From: Bacteroidota bacterium | GTDB lineage: Bacteria; Bacteroidota; Bacteroidia; Chitinophagales; Chitinophagaceae | Assembly (NCBI GenBank): GCA_947461015.1 | Contig: CANHIR010000013.1 | Span: 1-20,940 of the forward strand | Direction: 5' to 3' | Length of the DNA: 20,940 nt | In this document: piece by piece, positions 1-7,725 of the stretch | How positions within the stretch are numbered: position 1 is the stretch's first letter | Layout of the letters: each line of letters opens with the position of its first letter | Notes under the pieces: model-generated | What the model saw: only the letters and a program-made list of their open reading frames with translations | What the model was told of the DNA's origin: nothing | Database searches by the model: none | Position numbers and translations under genes: made by a program

Positions 1-141
1 AAAACCTACTAAAGTTACTTTATCTCCTTTTTTCAAAGATTTAGTTACTGCTTCGATGAAAGCATCTAAAGCTGCGTTAGCTGATGTTTTTGGTAAATCT
101 GCGCTGTCCGCGATGTGTGCGATTAATTCTGCTTTGTTCAT
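1..141 (-). CDS. HU-family DNA-binding protein, N-terminal part (partial)
   Basis: This is the first 47 codons of a histone-like HU/IHF-family protein; the rest lies beyond the left edge. The reverse strand reads MNKAELIAHIADSADL, followed by a helix containing ALDAFIEAV and the segment KKGDKVTLVGF. This is the classic HU start: two helices for dimerisation, then the first strand leading to the DNA-binding arms. HU proteins are small (about 90-100 residues) basic dimers that bend and compact DNA without strong sequence preference. The ATG at 141 matches the invariant MNKxELI start of the family. The gene appears to be transcribed alone, 260 bases downstream of the DUF4286 gene, with a TAnnTTTG-type element about 33 bases upstream of the ATG. 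The family call is secure; which HU paralogue it is cannot be told. Confidence 0.93.
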   Translation of the reverse strand, partial: MNKAELIAHIADSADLPKTSANAALDAFIEAVTKSLKKGDKVTLVGF

Positions 142-401
142 AGATGTGTTTTTTATAGTTTTAAACGATAGAACAAATTTATTAGCTTTTATGAAACGAA
201 AAAATATTTTGCCATTTATTTTTCATTTTATTTTTCCACTATAACCCTTAAATAGCAAGGTTTTCAAGTGGAATTAGCCTTAAACGTTTGAAATCATTTT
301 TTTATAAAAATCGCTGAAACCCTTTGTGGTATTGATTTATAACCCTCAAAAAGCTGAAATATAGGCCTGTAGGGCGTTTTAGCCATTTAAACTATCCACA
401 A
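142..401. other. Intergenic region between the HU gene and the DUF4286 gene
   Basis: These 260 AT-rich bases hold the probable HU promoter near the HU end. An 8-base direct repeat, ATAACCCT, occurs at 241-248 and 339-346 but has no regular spacing or other copies. I see no convincing hairpin followed by a T-run for the operon ending at 402, no RNA gene and no plausible small coding sequence. Confidence 0.5.
174..181 (-). promoter_or_regulatory. Possible -7 promoter element for the HU gene
   Basis: The reverse strand reads TAAATTTG, an exact match to the Bacteroidota -7 consensus TAnnTTTG, about 33 bases upstream of the HU start. The region about 20 bases further upstream is T-rich but has no clear TTTG, so the -33 element is weak. 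Confidence 0.4.
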
Positions 402-704
402 TCAATTCACAATTTGCATGGTCGTAACAAAGTGAAAACATTGATCCCCCCAGGTTTTTTGCAACTCGTCTAGTAGGGGATTTGCAAATGTATCCTTGAA
501 AAGAGCTATGTTTTCGGGGGTTTGAGTAAACAATTGTAAGGTATAGGTTGGTGCTTGATCCGAGGTCACTTCCAATTCATAAAAATGTTGGTTTTGGAAA
601 CAACTTGTTTCTTTCAACATAGGTATGAATTTAGATTTCATCCATTCAAGCCATTGTTCCTGGAGGTTTGGCGCTATCTGAAAACTAATATTGTATACTT
701 GCAT
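402..704 (-). CDS. DUF4286 family protein
   Basis: This 100-residue protein looks like the DUF4286 family, a small single-domain group common in Bacteroidota, predicted to adopt a ferredoxin-like or dimeric alpha/beta-barrel fold. Features seen are the opening strand MQVYNISFQI, an amphipathic helix with the segment QWLEWMKSKFIPMLKET, a strand around residues 52-60 with TYTLQLFTQT, and a C-terminal TWGDQCFHFVTTMQIV. There is no signal peptide or membrane segment, so it is probably cytoplasmic. It is the last gene of a minus-strand run, 16 bases downstream of exodeoxyribonuclease III, so it is probably co-transcribed with it. The biochemical role of the family is unknown to me, and the context with xth does not prove a repair role. 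Confidence 0.8.
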   Translation of the reverse strand: MQVYNISFQIAPNLQEQWLEWMKSKFIPMLKETSCFQNQHFYELEVTSDQAPTYTLQLFTQTPENIALFKDTFANPLLDELQKTWGDQCFHFVTTMQIVN

Positions 705-720
705 CGTAAAATAGGTAAGG

Positions 721-1491
721 TTATTGTTTTATTTCAATGACAATTGGGCAATGATCACTGTGTTTTACCAAGGGTAAAATACTTGCTTCTTTAATTTGTT
801 TTTCCAGTGACTGTGTGGTACATAAATAATCAATTCTCCAACCTTTATTATTTAATCTAACCGACGGAAAACGTTGACTCCACCAGGAATATGCTCCAAT
901 GGCTCCTTCATTTTTATGTCTAAAACTATCTATCCAGCCAGCGGCTAAAAATTTATCCATCCATGCTCTTTCCTCGGGTAAAAATCCGGAGGATTTTTTA
1001 TTTCCTTTTGGATCATGAATATCAATTTCCTTGTGTGCAATATTATAGTCGCCCGCTAAAATGATATTGGGTCTTTCTTTTTTTAATGCTTGAATCCAAA
1101 TAAAGAATTCATCTAACCATTGATATTTATAGGTTTGTCTTTCATCGCCACTGGTGCCGGATGGGAAATAGGCATTCACAATAGTAAGGTCGCCAATATC
1201 TACTCTTATTACCCTTCCTTCATAGTCGCTCATTTCATACCCACTTCCACAAGCAATGAAGGTTGGCTTTGTTTTACTAAAAACCGCAACACCACTATAC
1301 CCTTTTTTTTGTGCTGGATACCAAGCAACATGATAGCCCATATTGGTAAACAACGTTAAATCAATATCCGTTGGAGCTGCTTTTGTTTCTTGCACACAGA
1401 ATATGTCTACTGTATATTCCGTTAGCCATTCAATTAACCCTTTTTTTATGGCAGCTCTAATTCCATTTACATTATAACTAACTATGCGCAT
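721..1491 (-). CDS. xth: Exodeoxyribonuclease III (AP endonuclease family 1)
   Basis: This 256-residue enzyme belongs to the Xth/ExoA/APE1 family, which cuts DNA at abasic sites and removes 3' blocking groups in base-excision repair. The signature motifs are all present in order: YNVNGIRAA with Asn7, QETK with Glu35 (metal ligand), NAYFPSG with Tyr108, GDYNIAH with Asp148 and Asn150, GWRIDY with Asp221, and the terminal SDHCPIV with Asp246 and His247. The length is normal for the family (250-270). No signal peptide is present, as expected for a cytoplasmic repair enzyme. The gene starts 8 bases after the stop of an unrecognised secreted-protein gene and is followed 16 bases later by the DUF4286 gene, so the three probably form one transcript. 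The ATG at 1491 begins directly with the conserved first strand MRIVSYNVNG, which supports this start. Confidence 0.95.
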   Translation of the reverse strand: MRIVSYNVNGIRAAIKKGLIEWLTEYTVDIFCVQETKAAPTDIDLTLFTNMGYHVAWYPAQKKGYSGVAVFSKTKPTFIACGSGYEMSDYEGRVIRVDIGDLTIVNAYFPSGTSGDERQTYKYQWLDEFFIWIQALKKERPNIILAGDYNIAHKEIDIHDPKGNKKSSGFLPEERAWMDKFLAAGWIDSFRHKNEGAIGAYSWWSQRFPSVRLNNKGWRIDYLCTTQSLEKQIKEASILPLVKHSDHCPIVIEIKQ

Positions 1492-1499
1492 TCCTTAAA

Positions 1500-2876
1500 T
1501 TAAATGGGATTTTGAAATATTTCACTAAAGGAAAACATAATTAAAAAGTTCATTAGGTTTTCGGGTATCGCTTTATCAACCAATACCATTTGTGTTGGTC
1601 TTTCTCCTCCAGTTAAAATTAATGACAACTTATTATTGATAAATATGGTTTTTATAGTATTGTCTGCACTTAATTTTATAGAAAAAGCAGTATTGTTTAT
1701 TTTACCATCAATTGATTTTCCATGTATAATTGGAACTTTAGCAATATTAATTTTATCGGTCAAAGCATATTGCTTTGTACTGTCATAGCCGTTGTAAATA
1801 ATTTCGGAATAATAGTATTTGTCTTTTTCTGCTACTAAGTCCTTGACCATGAAATACCCAATACTATCTTTACTATTGTAAATTTTGTGAACGGAATCTG
1901 GTAAAAATGAAAGGGCCAACTGGTTCAACCCTCCAGGTGTTTCGACCTTAAACTCTAAATAGCCTTCCAAATTATAATCAAGGTCTTTTTTAACATCCCT
2001 TAGCTGTTGAATTACCTGATAATATTCATTATTATAATTGTTAATCCTATTCTTTTTAATTAGGCTAACTATATTTTTATACGGGTAGTCGGTGCGTTTG
2101 TCTTTTAAATTTATTTTATTTAAAATAGCGGAAGGCGTTCTTAAAATTTGGATTTCGTTGCTTAAATTAAACGATATAAATTTTTTAGTGGTATCGAAAA
2201 TTATTCTAGGCTGATTGTGTACATAGGGCATCCAATAATTATCGGTGGTGTAAGCGCTAGGTACTTTAGCATCCATATATTCAACATCTTCCCTTTCCGG
2301 CGCCAATAAATTCATTGTCTTTGCAATTGCATTATAAATATAATTAGGAGAACTAGCGGAAGCTTTGTTGATAAACCCAATGCCTATTGAAGTGACCGGT
2401 GTAAGTCCTAAAATGATTGATTTTTGTAAAATTTTAGTTTGGTCTTTATTAAATAAGCTAATGGTAATGAGCCAACAACTATGCAAGCTGTCCACTTTCT
2501 TGCTTTCTAATTCAACTAATTTATTATTAGCTAAAAAGAAGGGGTCCATTTCATATAATTCCAAATAGGCATGATAATCAAAATCCCTAGTATTTGCCCA
2601 ATTAATATTTATTTTCCCTAATTGATTTTGCTTAGTTAAATACAATGATTTTGTAACAATATTGGTGTCTCTTGTAAGATCTAGTTTTGAAAAAAAACCA
2701 GCGTCTAAGGCATTTAAAATAGGGTGAATATCTTCGGGAAGCTGCCAATATTTAGCTGTTGGATTAATGGAAGAATACACTTGTATTTGTTCCAAAGCTA
2801 GTTTTTTTTGCCCCCAACTATTTAAAAAAAGTGTCTGGCAAAGTAAAAATAAGATAAATTTAAAGGAAGGTTTCAT
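1500..2876 (-). CDS. Secreted protein of unknown function
   Basis: I do not recognise this 458-residue protein. It begins with a clear Sec signal peptide: a basic start (MKPSFKF), a hydrophobic core (ILFLLCQTLFL) and a likely cleavage after SWG near residue 22. There is no lipobox, so the mature protein is probably periplasmic or secreted rather than a lipoprotein. The remainder is rich in Asn, Lys, Ile and Tyr with alternating polar and hydrophobic stretches, suggesting beta-rich folds. I see no further membrane helix, no catalytic motif and no outer-membrane barrel ending. It is the first gene of a three-gene minus-strand run with xth and the DUF4286 gene (8-base gap to xth). A TAnnTTTG-type -7 element and a 12-base palindrome lie just upstream. 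The coding call is firm; no function is proposed. Confidence 0.85.
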   Translation of the reverse strand: MKPSFKFILFLLCQTLFLNSWGQKKLALEQIQVYSSINPTAKYWQLPEDIHPILNALDAGFFSKLDLTRDTNIVTKSLYLTKQNQLGKININWANTRDFDYHAYLELYEMDPFFLANNKLVELESKKVDSLHSCWLITISLFNKDQTKILQKSIILGLTPVTSIGIGFINKASASSPNYIYNAIAKTMNLLAPEREDVEYMDAKVPSAYTTDNYWMPYVHNQPRIIFDTTKKFISFNLSNEIQILRTPSAILNKINLKDKRTDYPYKNIVSLIKKNRINNYNNEYYQVIQQLRDVKKDLDYNLEGYLEFKVETPGGLNQLALSFLPDSVHKIYNSKDSIGYFMVKDLVAEKDKYYYSEIIYNGYDSTKQYALTDKINIAKVPIIHGKSIDGKINNTAFSIKLSADNTIKTIFINNKLSLILTGGERPTQMVLVDKAIPENLMNFLIMFSFSEIFQNPI

Positions 2877-2895
2877 GTGTAGATTTAAGCAATAT

Positions 2896-2903
2896 CAAAT
2901 TTA
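2896..2903 (-). promoter_or_regulatory. Possible -7 promoter element for the secreted-protein/xth operon
   Basis: The reverse strand reads TAAATTTG, matching TAnnTTTG, 19 bases upstream of the ATG at 2876. No clear TTTG is present at the expected -33 distance, but a perfect palindrome fills the spacer region. Confidence 0.45.
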
Positions 2904-2910
2904 GTTATTT

Positions 2911-2922
2911 TAGTGTACACTA
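2911..2922. promoter_or_regulatory. Perfect 12-base palindrome, possible operator
   Basis: TAGTGTACACTA is a perfect inverted repeat in the 101-base divergent gap between the secreted-protein operon (minus) and the LOG gene (plus). It lies inside the spacer between the probable -7 element at 2896-2903 and the expected -33 position, where a bound repressor would block RNA polymerase. No regulator gene is adjacent, so the binder is unknown. Confidence 0.35.
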
Positions 2923-2977
2923 CTTCATTATTTATGTTAACTTCAAATAGACTCATCCGCTAAAATTCATCATTTTT

Positions 2978-3730
2978 ATGCAAGAAGATACTATGAAACC
3001 CAATCAACGACGCATTATACCAGCTAGTAATATCAGCTACCATTTAGAGGGTCCTAAACCTAGGATGAATGAACTTAAGTTTGCCCTTCAAATTTTTTTT
3101 CAATTTATAAAGGGGTTTAGAACACTGCATTTTATAGGTCCCTGTATTACGGTCTTTGGTTCCGCTCGATTTAAGGAGGATCATCCTTATTATATCAAGT
3201 CTAGGGAGATGGGCAAAAGAATTGCTCAGCTTGGTTTAACTACAATGACTGGCGGTGGTCCTGGTGTTATGGAGGCAGCCAACAGGGGGGCTTTTGAGGA
3301 AGGGGGAAAATCGGTAGGTTGTAATATAAAACTGCCTTTTGAGCAAAACCCCAACCCTTATACAAACGTATCCATTACGTTCAATCATTTTTTTATAAGA
3401 AAAGTATTAATGGTTAAATATTCCTATGGCTTTATTATAATGCCTGGCGGTTTTGGTACAATGGATGAGTTTTTTGAAACTTTAACCTTGGCTCAAACAA
3501 AAGTGATTAATGATTTTCCAATAGTGGTAATGGGGTCGGCTTATTATGAGCCCTTTAATCAATGGGTGGAAAAAATGATTGCAGAAGGAACGATATCAGA
3601 GGAAGATAAAAAGTTTATGTTATTTACAGATAGCGAGGACGAAGCCATTGAACATATATCAAAATACGTCCGCAAGCATTATAAAGTCAAACCACGTAAA
3701 CGTTTGTGGTGGTTGTTTGAAAAAGTATAA
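2978..3730 (+). CDS. LOG-family protein (TIGR00730 type)
   Basis: This 250-residue Rossmann-fold protein belongs to the LOG (LONELY GUY) family, whose studied members are phosphoribohydrolases that release a base from a nucleoside 5'-monophosphate (for example cytokinin riboside monophosphates). The two family signatures are clear: GGGPGVMEAA at residues 92-101 and PGGFGTMDE at 156-164, with the expected conserved arginine at 141. The core covers roughly residues 55-235. An N-terminal extension of about 50 residues and a basic C-terminal tail (HYKVKPRKRLWWLF) flank it. There is no signal peptide. A second ATG at 2993 (MKPNQRR) is preceded by the purine-rich AGAAGA and is an equally reasonable start. 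The gene is convergent with metH (19-base gap). The natural substrate cannot be read from sequence, and the old label 'lysine decarboxylase' should be avoided. Confidence 0.9.
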   Translation: MQEDTMKPNQRRIIPASNISYHLEGPKPRMNELKFALQIFFQFIKGFRTLHFIGPCITVFGSARFKEDHPYYIKSREMGKRIAQLGLTTMTGGGPGVMEAANRGAFEEGGKSVGCNIKLPFEQNPNPYTNVSITFNHFFIRKVLMVKYSYGFIIMPGGFGTMDEFFETLTLAQTKVINDFPIVVMGSAYYEPFNQWVEKMIAEGTISEEDKKFMLFTDSEDEAIEHISKYVRKHYKVKPRKRLWWLFEKV

Positions 3731-3749
3731 CTGTTAAAAAACACTTTCT

Positions 3750-6482
3750 TTAATCAATCACTGGTTGCAGCCATCTTGTGATGTATTCCAAGGTTTGACC
3801 TTTTCTTTTTGCATAATCTACTACCTGATCCTGCTGAATTTTACCCAATCCAAAATATTGTGATTGAGGATTTGCAAAATACCAGCCACATACGCTAGAG
3901 GCTGGATACATTGCCAAGCTTTCAGTTAAGGTAATGCCTGTGTGCTTTTCGGCATCTAATAAACTAAACAAAGTGTATTTTTCGGTATGATCCGGACAGG
4001 CAGGATAGCCTGGCGCTGGTCTTATACCTACATAATTTTCTTTAATTAATTCAGTATTGTCTAAATGTTCATCTTTTGCATAACCCCAGAATTCCTTTCT
4101 TGTTTTTGCATGTAAGTATTCTGCAAATGCTTCAGCTAAACGGTCGGCTAAGGCTTGTAAAATAATTTTATTGTAATCGTCATAGTTTGCTTCAAATGCT
4201 TTGATATGTTTTTCAATACCATGAATAGTAACCGCAAAAGCACCTAGATAATCTTTTTTATTTTCTGCAGCCGGACAAATAAAATCTGCCAAAGAAAAAT
4301 TAGGTTGTCCTGCTGCTTTTTTTGCTTGTTGCCTTAAGAAATGCAATTGCGTATTTTCATTTCCATGATGTAAAGTGATATCATCATTAAGGCTACTTGC
4401 TTCCCAGAATCCTATCGCTCCTTTAGCAGTTAACCATTTTTCTTGAATAATTGTTTGTAATAACGCATTGGCATCTGCATATAATTTAGTTGCTACTTCG
4501 CCCACTTTTTCGTCGGTTAATATGGCAGGGAAATTGCCATGTAATTCCCATGCAATAAAGAAGGGCTTCCAGTCTATATAATCTACCAGCACCGATAAGT
4601 CGGATATTTCAATGGCTTGGTTGCCGGTAAAGCTTGGGGTAGTGGCCTCAAATTTTGACCAATCAATGGCCATTTTATTTTGTAAAGCTTCCACATATGG
4701 GGTGGATTGTTTCACTGTTTTTTTATTGTCAAAATCTGACTTTAATTGAACATATTCTTTATCTAAATTTTCTAAGAAGCCTATTTTTTGTTCTTTATTT
4801 AGTAGGGAACCTGCAACCGTCACACTTCTTGATGCATCCAATACATGTATTACACCATCATTGTATTCAGGTGCTATTTTCACCGCAGTATGCATACGAG
4901 ATGTAGTAGCACCTCCAATCATTAAAGGAATGTTCATACCGCGACGCTTCATTTCCTTAGCAATATGTACCATCTCATCTAGGGAAGGTGTAATTAAACC
5001 ACTTAATCCAATAATATCTACTTCATGCTTAACCGCTTCTGCTAAAATTTTATCTGCAGGTACCATTACACCTATGTCAATAATTTCATAACCATTACAA
5101 CCTAATACTACACCCACAATATTCTTACCAATATCATGCACATCGCCCTTTACCGTAGCTAATAATATTTTAGCAGGCCCTTTGGTTTGTCCATTTGGAT
5201 TGGATGATGCATTTTTTAACCTTTCTTTTTCAGCTTCAATGAATGGCGTTAAAACTGCCACACTTTTTTTCATCACACGCGCACTTTTTACCACCTGTGG
5301 CAAAAACATTTTTCCTGCTCCAAATAAATCACCCACTTGATTCATGCCTGCCATTAATGGACCTTCAATTACTTCCAATGGTGCACTATATTGTAATCTT
5401 GCTTCCTCGGTATCCTCCTCAATAAAATCGGTAATGCCATTAATTAAAGAATGGGCTAATCTTTTTTCTACGGTATCGTTTCTCCAAGCTAATTTTAATT
5501 TATTGGCTTCCTCCGAAGATTGTCCTGCATTTTCACCACTCGCTTTTAAATTATCTGCATAAATAATTAATGCTTCGGTTGCTTGGTTATTATCATTGTT
5601 CTTATTTAAAATAACGTCTTCGCATAAATTTCTTAGTACAGGATCAATCTCATCATAAACCACTAATTGCCCGGCATTTACAATACCCATATCCATCCCC
5701 GCTTTAACAGCATGGTATAAAAACACAGCATGAATAGCTTCACGTACTGCTTCGTTGCCTCTAAAGGAGAAAGATACATTGGATACACCTCCACTCACTT
5801 TTGCTAATGGCATTTTTTGTTTTATCACACGGGTTGCTTCAATAAAGTCTACCGCATAGTTATTATGTTCTTCAATTCCTGTTGCAACTGCAAAAATGTT
5901 GGGATCAAAAATAATATCCTGTGGATCAAAACCAACCTGCTCCACTAAAATTTTATAGGCACGCTCGCAAATTTCTATCTTTCTTTCCTTCGTGTCGGCT
6001 TGTCCAACTTCATCAAATGCCATAACAATCACCGCTGCACCATAGGCTTTGCAAATATGCGCTTGCTCAATGAACTTTGCTTCTCCCTCTTTCATAGAAA
6101 TAGAGTTCACAATACATTTTCCTTGTACACATTTTAATCCAGCTTCAATAATTTCAAACTTTGAACTATCAATCATCACTGGAATACGCGCAATATCGGG
6201 TTCACTTTGCATTAAGTTCAAAAATGTAGTCATGGCTTTCACGCCTTCTAGTAAAGCATCATCCATGTTCACATCAATTACCTGCGCTCCGCTTTCTACT
6301 TGCTGACGCGCTACCGATAATGCTTCCTCGTATTTATTTTCTTTAATTAAACGCGCGAATTTTTTAGAACCAGTTACATTGGTTCTTTCTCCCACGTTTA
6401 CAAAATTAGTTTCGGGACGAATTACTAAAGGTTCAAGTCCTGCTAGTCTTAGATAAGGCTTAATATGTATTGATTCGCTCAT
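3750..6482 (-). CDS. metH: B12-dependent methionine synthase, pterin/cobalamin/reactivation subunit
   Basis: This 910-residue protein is the C-terminal three-quarters of cobalamin-dependent methionine synthase, which passes a methyl group from methyltetrahydrofolate through cobalamin to homocysteine. Domains in order are: the pterin-binding barrel (about residues 20-290, starting at [13 protein letters not shown]); the B12 cap helices (about 325-425, with [15 protein letters not shown]); the B12-binding Rossmann domain (about 435-570, with KGDVHDIG containing the cobalt-ligand His449, then GLSGLITPS and GGATTS); and the SAM-binding reactivation domain (about 590-910, with [12 protein letters not shown] at 821-832). 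All key motifs are intact. The homocysteine/zinc domain is absent here and is encoded by the separate gene immediately upstream, 46 bases away and in another reading frame. The start at 6482 follows an A-rich stretch (AAAGAAAAAAAA) typical of phyla that seldom use Shine-Dalgarno sites. Confidence 0.96.
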   Translation of the reverse strand: MSESIHIKPYLRLAGLEPLVIRPETNFVNVGERTNVTGSKKFARLIKENKYEEALSVARQQVESGAQVIDVNMDDALLEGVKAMTTFLNLMQSEPDIARIPVMIDSSKFEIIEAGLKCVQGKCIVNSISMKEGEAKFIEQAHICKAYGAAVIVMAFDEVGQADTKERKIEICERAYKILVEQVGFDPQDIIFDPNIFAVATGIEEHNNYAVDFIEATRVIKQKMPLAKVSGGVSNVSFSFRGNEAVREAIHAVFLYHAVKAGMDMGIVNAGQLVVYDEIDPVLRNLCEDVILNKNNDNNQATEALIIYADNLKASGENAGQSSEEANKLKLAWRNDTVEKRLAHSLINGITDFIEEDTEEARLQYSAPLEVIEGPLMAGMNQVGDLFGAGKMFLPQVVKSARVMKKSVAVLTPFIEAEKERLKNASSNPNGQTKGPAKILLATVKGDVHDIGKNIVGVVLGCNGYEIIDIGVMVPADKILAEAVKHEVDIIGLSGLITPSLDEMVHIAKEMKRRGMNIPLMIGGATTSRMHTAVKIAPEYNDGVIHVLDASRSVTVAGSLLNKEQKIGFLENLDKEYVQLKSDFDNKKTVKQSTPYVEALQNKMAIDWSKFEATTPSFTGNQAIEISDLSVLVDYIDWKPFFIAWELHGNFPAILTDEKVGEVATKLYADANALLQTIIQEKWLTAKGAIGFWEASSLNDDITLHHGNENTQLHFLRQQAKKAAGQPNFSLADFICPAAENKKDYLGAFAVTIHGIEKHIKAFEANYDDYNKIILQALADRLAEAFAEYLHAKTRKEFWGYAKDEHLDNTELIKENYVGIRPAPGYPACPDHTEKYTLFSLLDAEKHTGITLTESLAMYPASSVCGWYFANPQSQYFGLGKIQQDQVVDYAKRKGQTLEYITRWLQPVID

Positions 6483-6528
6483 AATTTTTTTTCTTTTATT
6501 TTAATGAAGATGATTTTTATCAAAGTCA

Positions 6529-7542
6529 TTAAATAGTTGCGTCTACAATTGGTAAAGGTCTTGGTGTTAAGTTTCTGACATTGTCCGCCATATGTTTAAT
6601 ATGATCAGGTGTAGTTCCGCAACATCCACCTACAATATTTACAAATTGATTCTTTGCCCACTCTTCAATAAAGGCGCCTGTTTGATGTGGTGCTTCGTCA
6701 TATTGTCCCATTGCATTGGGTAATCCTGCATTGGGATAAGCCGATGTATAGCAAGTTGCAATTTGAGAAAGTTCTTCAATGTGTGAACGCATTTCTTGTG
6801 CACCCAATGCGCAGTTCAAACCAACACTTAATGGGTTTGCATGTGCCACCGAAGTATAAAAAGCTTCTAAGGTTTGTCCACTTAAGGTTCTACCCGATGC
6901 GTCTGTAATCGTGCCGCTAATCATAATAGGCAATTCAGGTTTTCCTAATTTTCTAAAGTATTCCTTTATAGCGAAGATGGCCGCTTTTGCATTTAGCGTA
7001 TCAAAAATGGTTTCAACCAACAATACATCTACGCCTGCATCCACCAATCCTTTTATTTGTTCAGTATACGCTTCAACTACTTCATCAAAAGTAACTGCAC
7101 GATATCCTGGATTGTTTACGTCGGGAGATAAGCTTAATGTTTTATTCAATGGTCCAATAGATCCTGCAATGTATTTTTCGGAAGTATTAGGATGTTTTGA
7201 TTTGTATTGATCAATGGCGTCGCGCACACATTTTGTAGCAGCTACATTTAATTCATAAGCCAATTCCTGCATGTCATAGTCCGCCATGGCAATGCTTGTA
7301 CTACTAAATGTATTTGTTTCAATAATATCGGCCCCTGCTTCTAAGTATTGTAAATGAATACCTGTAACAATGGATGGCTGTGTAATGCACAACAAATCAT
7401 TATTACCTTTTAAATCGCTATGCCAATTGGCAAATCGAGTGCCTCGATAATCTTCTTCGGTTAATTTATGGCGTTGAATCATGGTACCCATGGCGCCATC
7501 AATGACTAAAATCCTTTCTTTAAGTGTATCCTGTATTGACAT
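6529..7542 (-). CDS. Homocysteine S-methyltransferase subunit of split methionine synthase
   Basis: This 337-residue protein is the N-terminal module of methionine synthase, which binds and activates homocysteine through zinc. The start [17 protein letters not shown] matches the MetH N terminus. The three zinc-ligand cysteines are present: Cys244 in GLNCALG, and Cys307-Cys308 in GGCCGTTP. The protein ends shortly after LTPRPLP, which in one-piece MetH is the linker leading to the pterin domain, so the break falls exactly at a domain boundary. A complete enzyme must form by association with the 910-residue product of the next gene. Split MetH pairs like this are, to my knowledge, found in other Bacteroidota. 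The pair is probably one transcript starting from the promoter at 7694-7725, with a long structured leader. It could be annotated metH N-terminal subunit or, less precisely, a homocysteine S-methyltransferase (mmuM/bhmT-like). Confidence 0.94.
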   Translation of the reverse strand: MSIQDTLKERILVIDGAMGTMIQRHKLTEEDYRGTRFANWHSDLKGNNDLLCITQPSIVTGIHLQYLEAGADIIETNTFSSTSIAMADYDMQELAYELNVAATKCVRDAIDQYKSKHPNTSEKYIAGSIGPLNKTLSLSPDVNNPGYRAVTFDEVVEAYTEQIKGLVDAGVDVLLVETIFDTLNAKAAIFAIKEYFRKLGKPELPIMISGTITDASGRTLSGQTLEAFYTSVAHANPLSVGLNCALGAQEMRSHIEELSQIATCYTSAYPNAGLPNAMGQYDEAPHQTGAFIEEWAKNQFVNIVGGCCGTTPDHIKHMADNVRNLTPRPLPIVDATI

Positions 7543-7577
7543 AAATAAATTTTTTATGCAACACCCAAAAGGACGAA

Positions 7578-7609
7578 CAAAGCTAATTCACCAATAAACC
7601 TATACTAAA
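7578..7609 (-). promoter_or_regulatory. Weak second promoter candidate for metH
   Basis: On the reverse strand TTTA (7609-7606) is followed after 20 bases by TAGCTTTG (7585-7578), an exact -7 match with a poor -33. Transcription from here would start near 7571 and leave out the structured leader. It may be chance in AT-rich DNA. Confidence 0.25.
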
Positions 7610-7635
7610 GGGGATAGGTTGTATCGTTTATTAGT
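7590..7635 (-). promoter_or_regulatory. Leader hairpin that competes with the pseudoknot
   Basis: In the metH leader RNA, ACUAAUAAAC (7635-7626) can pair with GUUUAUUGGU (7599-7590) over 10 positions including one G-U pair. Inside it, CCUAU (7618-7614) can pair with AUAGG (7603-7599), sharing one base with the outer stem. The 5' strand is the same one used by the upstream pseudoknot pairing, so both cannot form at once. No U-run follows, so it is not an intrinsic terminator. Confidence 0.35.
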
Positions 7636-7684
7636 TCTTTTTTCCTTTCGGATGGCAGGTTGAACAATAAACAAATCCACCTGC
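7626..7684 (-). promoter_or_regulatory. Candidate pseudoknotted leader RNA of metH
   Basis: Read on the minus strand, GCAGGU (7684-7679) pairs with ACCUGC (7660-7655), enclosing an 18-base loop. Within the loop, GUUUAUUGUUC (7672-7662) is complementary over 11 bp to GAAC plus AAUAAAC (7637-7634 and 7632-7626), with a single bulged U at 7633, giving an H-type pseudoknot. Between the two, UCC-GAAA-GGA (7652-7643) forms a short hairpin with a GNRA tetraloop. The predicted transcription start is only a few bases before the first stem. I do not find the conserved cores of SAM-I, SAM-II, SAH or cobalamin riboswitches. A role in sensing a methionine-cycle metabolite is inference only. Confidence 0.4.
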
Positions 7685-7693
7685 AATGCGGGG

Positions 7694-7725
7694 CAAAGTT
7701 AGGTTAGTATTAGCTTGTAGCCAAA
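7694..7725 (-). promoter_or_regulatory. Bacteroidota-type promoter for metH
   Basis: On the reverse strand TTTG (7725-7722) is followed after 20 bases by TAACTTTG (7701-7694), matching the -33 TTTG and -7 TAnnTTTG consensus with the usual spacing. It is the best promoter in the window. Transcription is expected to start near 7689-7686, giving a leader of about 145 bases before the metH ATG at 7542. Confidence 0.65.

Noticed and set aside
241-346. Direct repeat ATAACCCT at 241-248 and 339-346.
   Set aside because: Only two copies of eight bases in AT-rich DNA with no fixed spacing or flanking symmetry; it is within chance expectation.
4655-5562. Several plus-strand open frames of 60-85 codons inside metH, and similar ones inside other genes.
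   Set aside because: They lie opposite strongly conserved coding sequence, show no protein-like motifs and have no promoter or ribosome-binding evidence.
7626-7684. A SAM-II riboswitch, which is also a small H-type pseudoknot with a 6-bp first stem.
   Set aside because: The conserved GCUAAAA-type 3' strand is missing, the second helix here is far longer (11 bp), and the start codon is about 85 bases downstream rather than adjacent.
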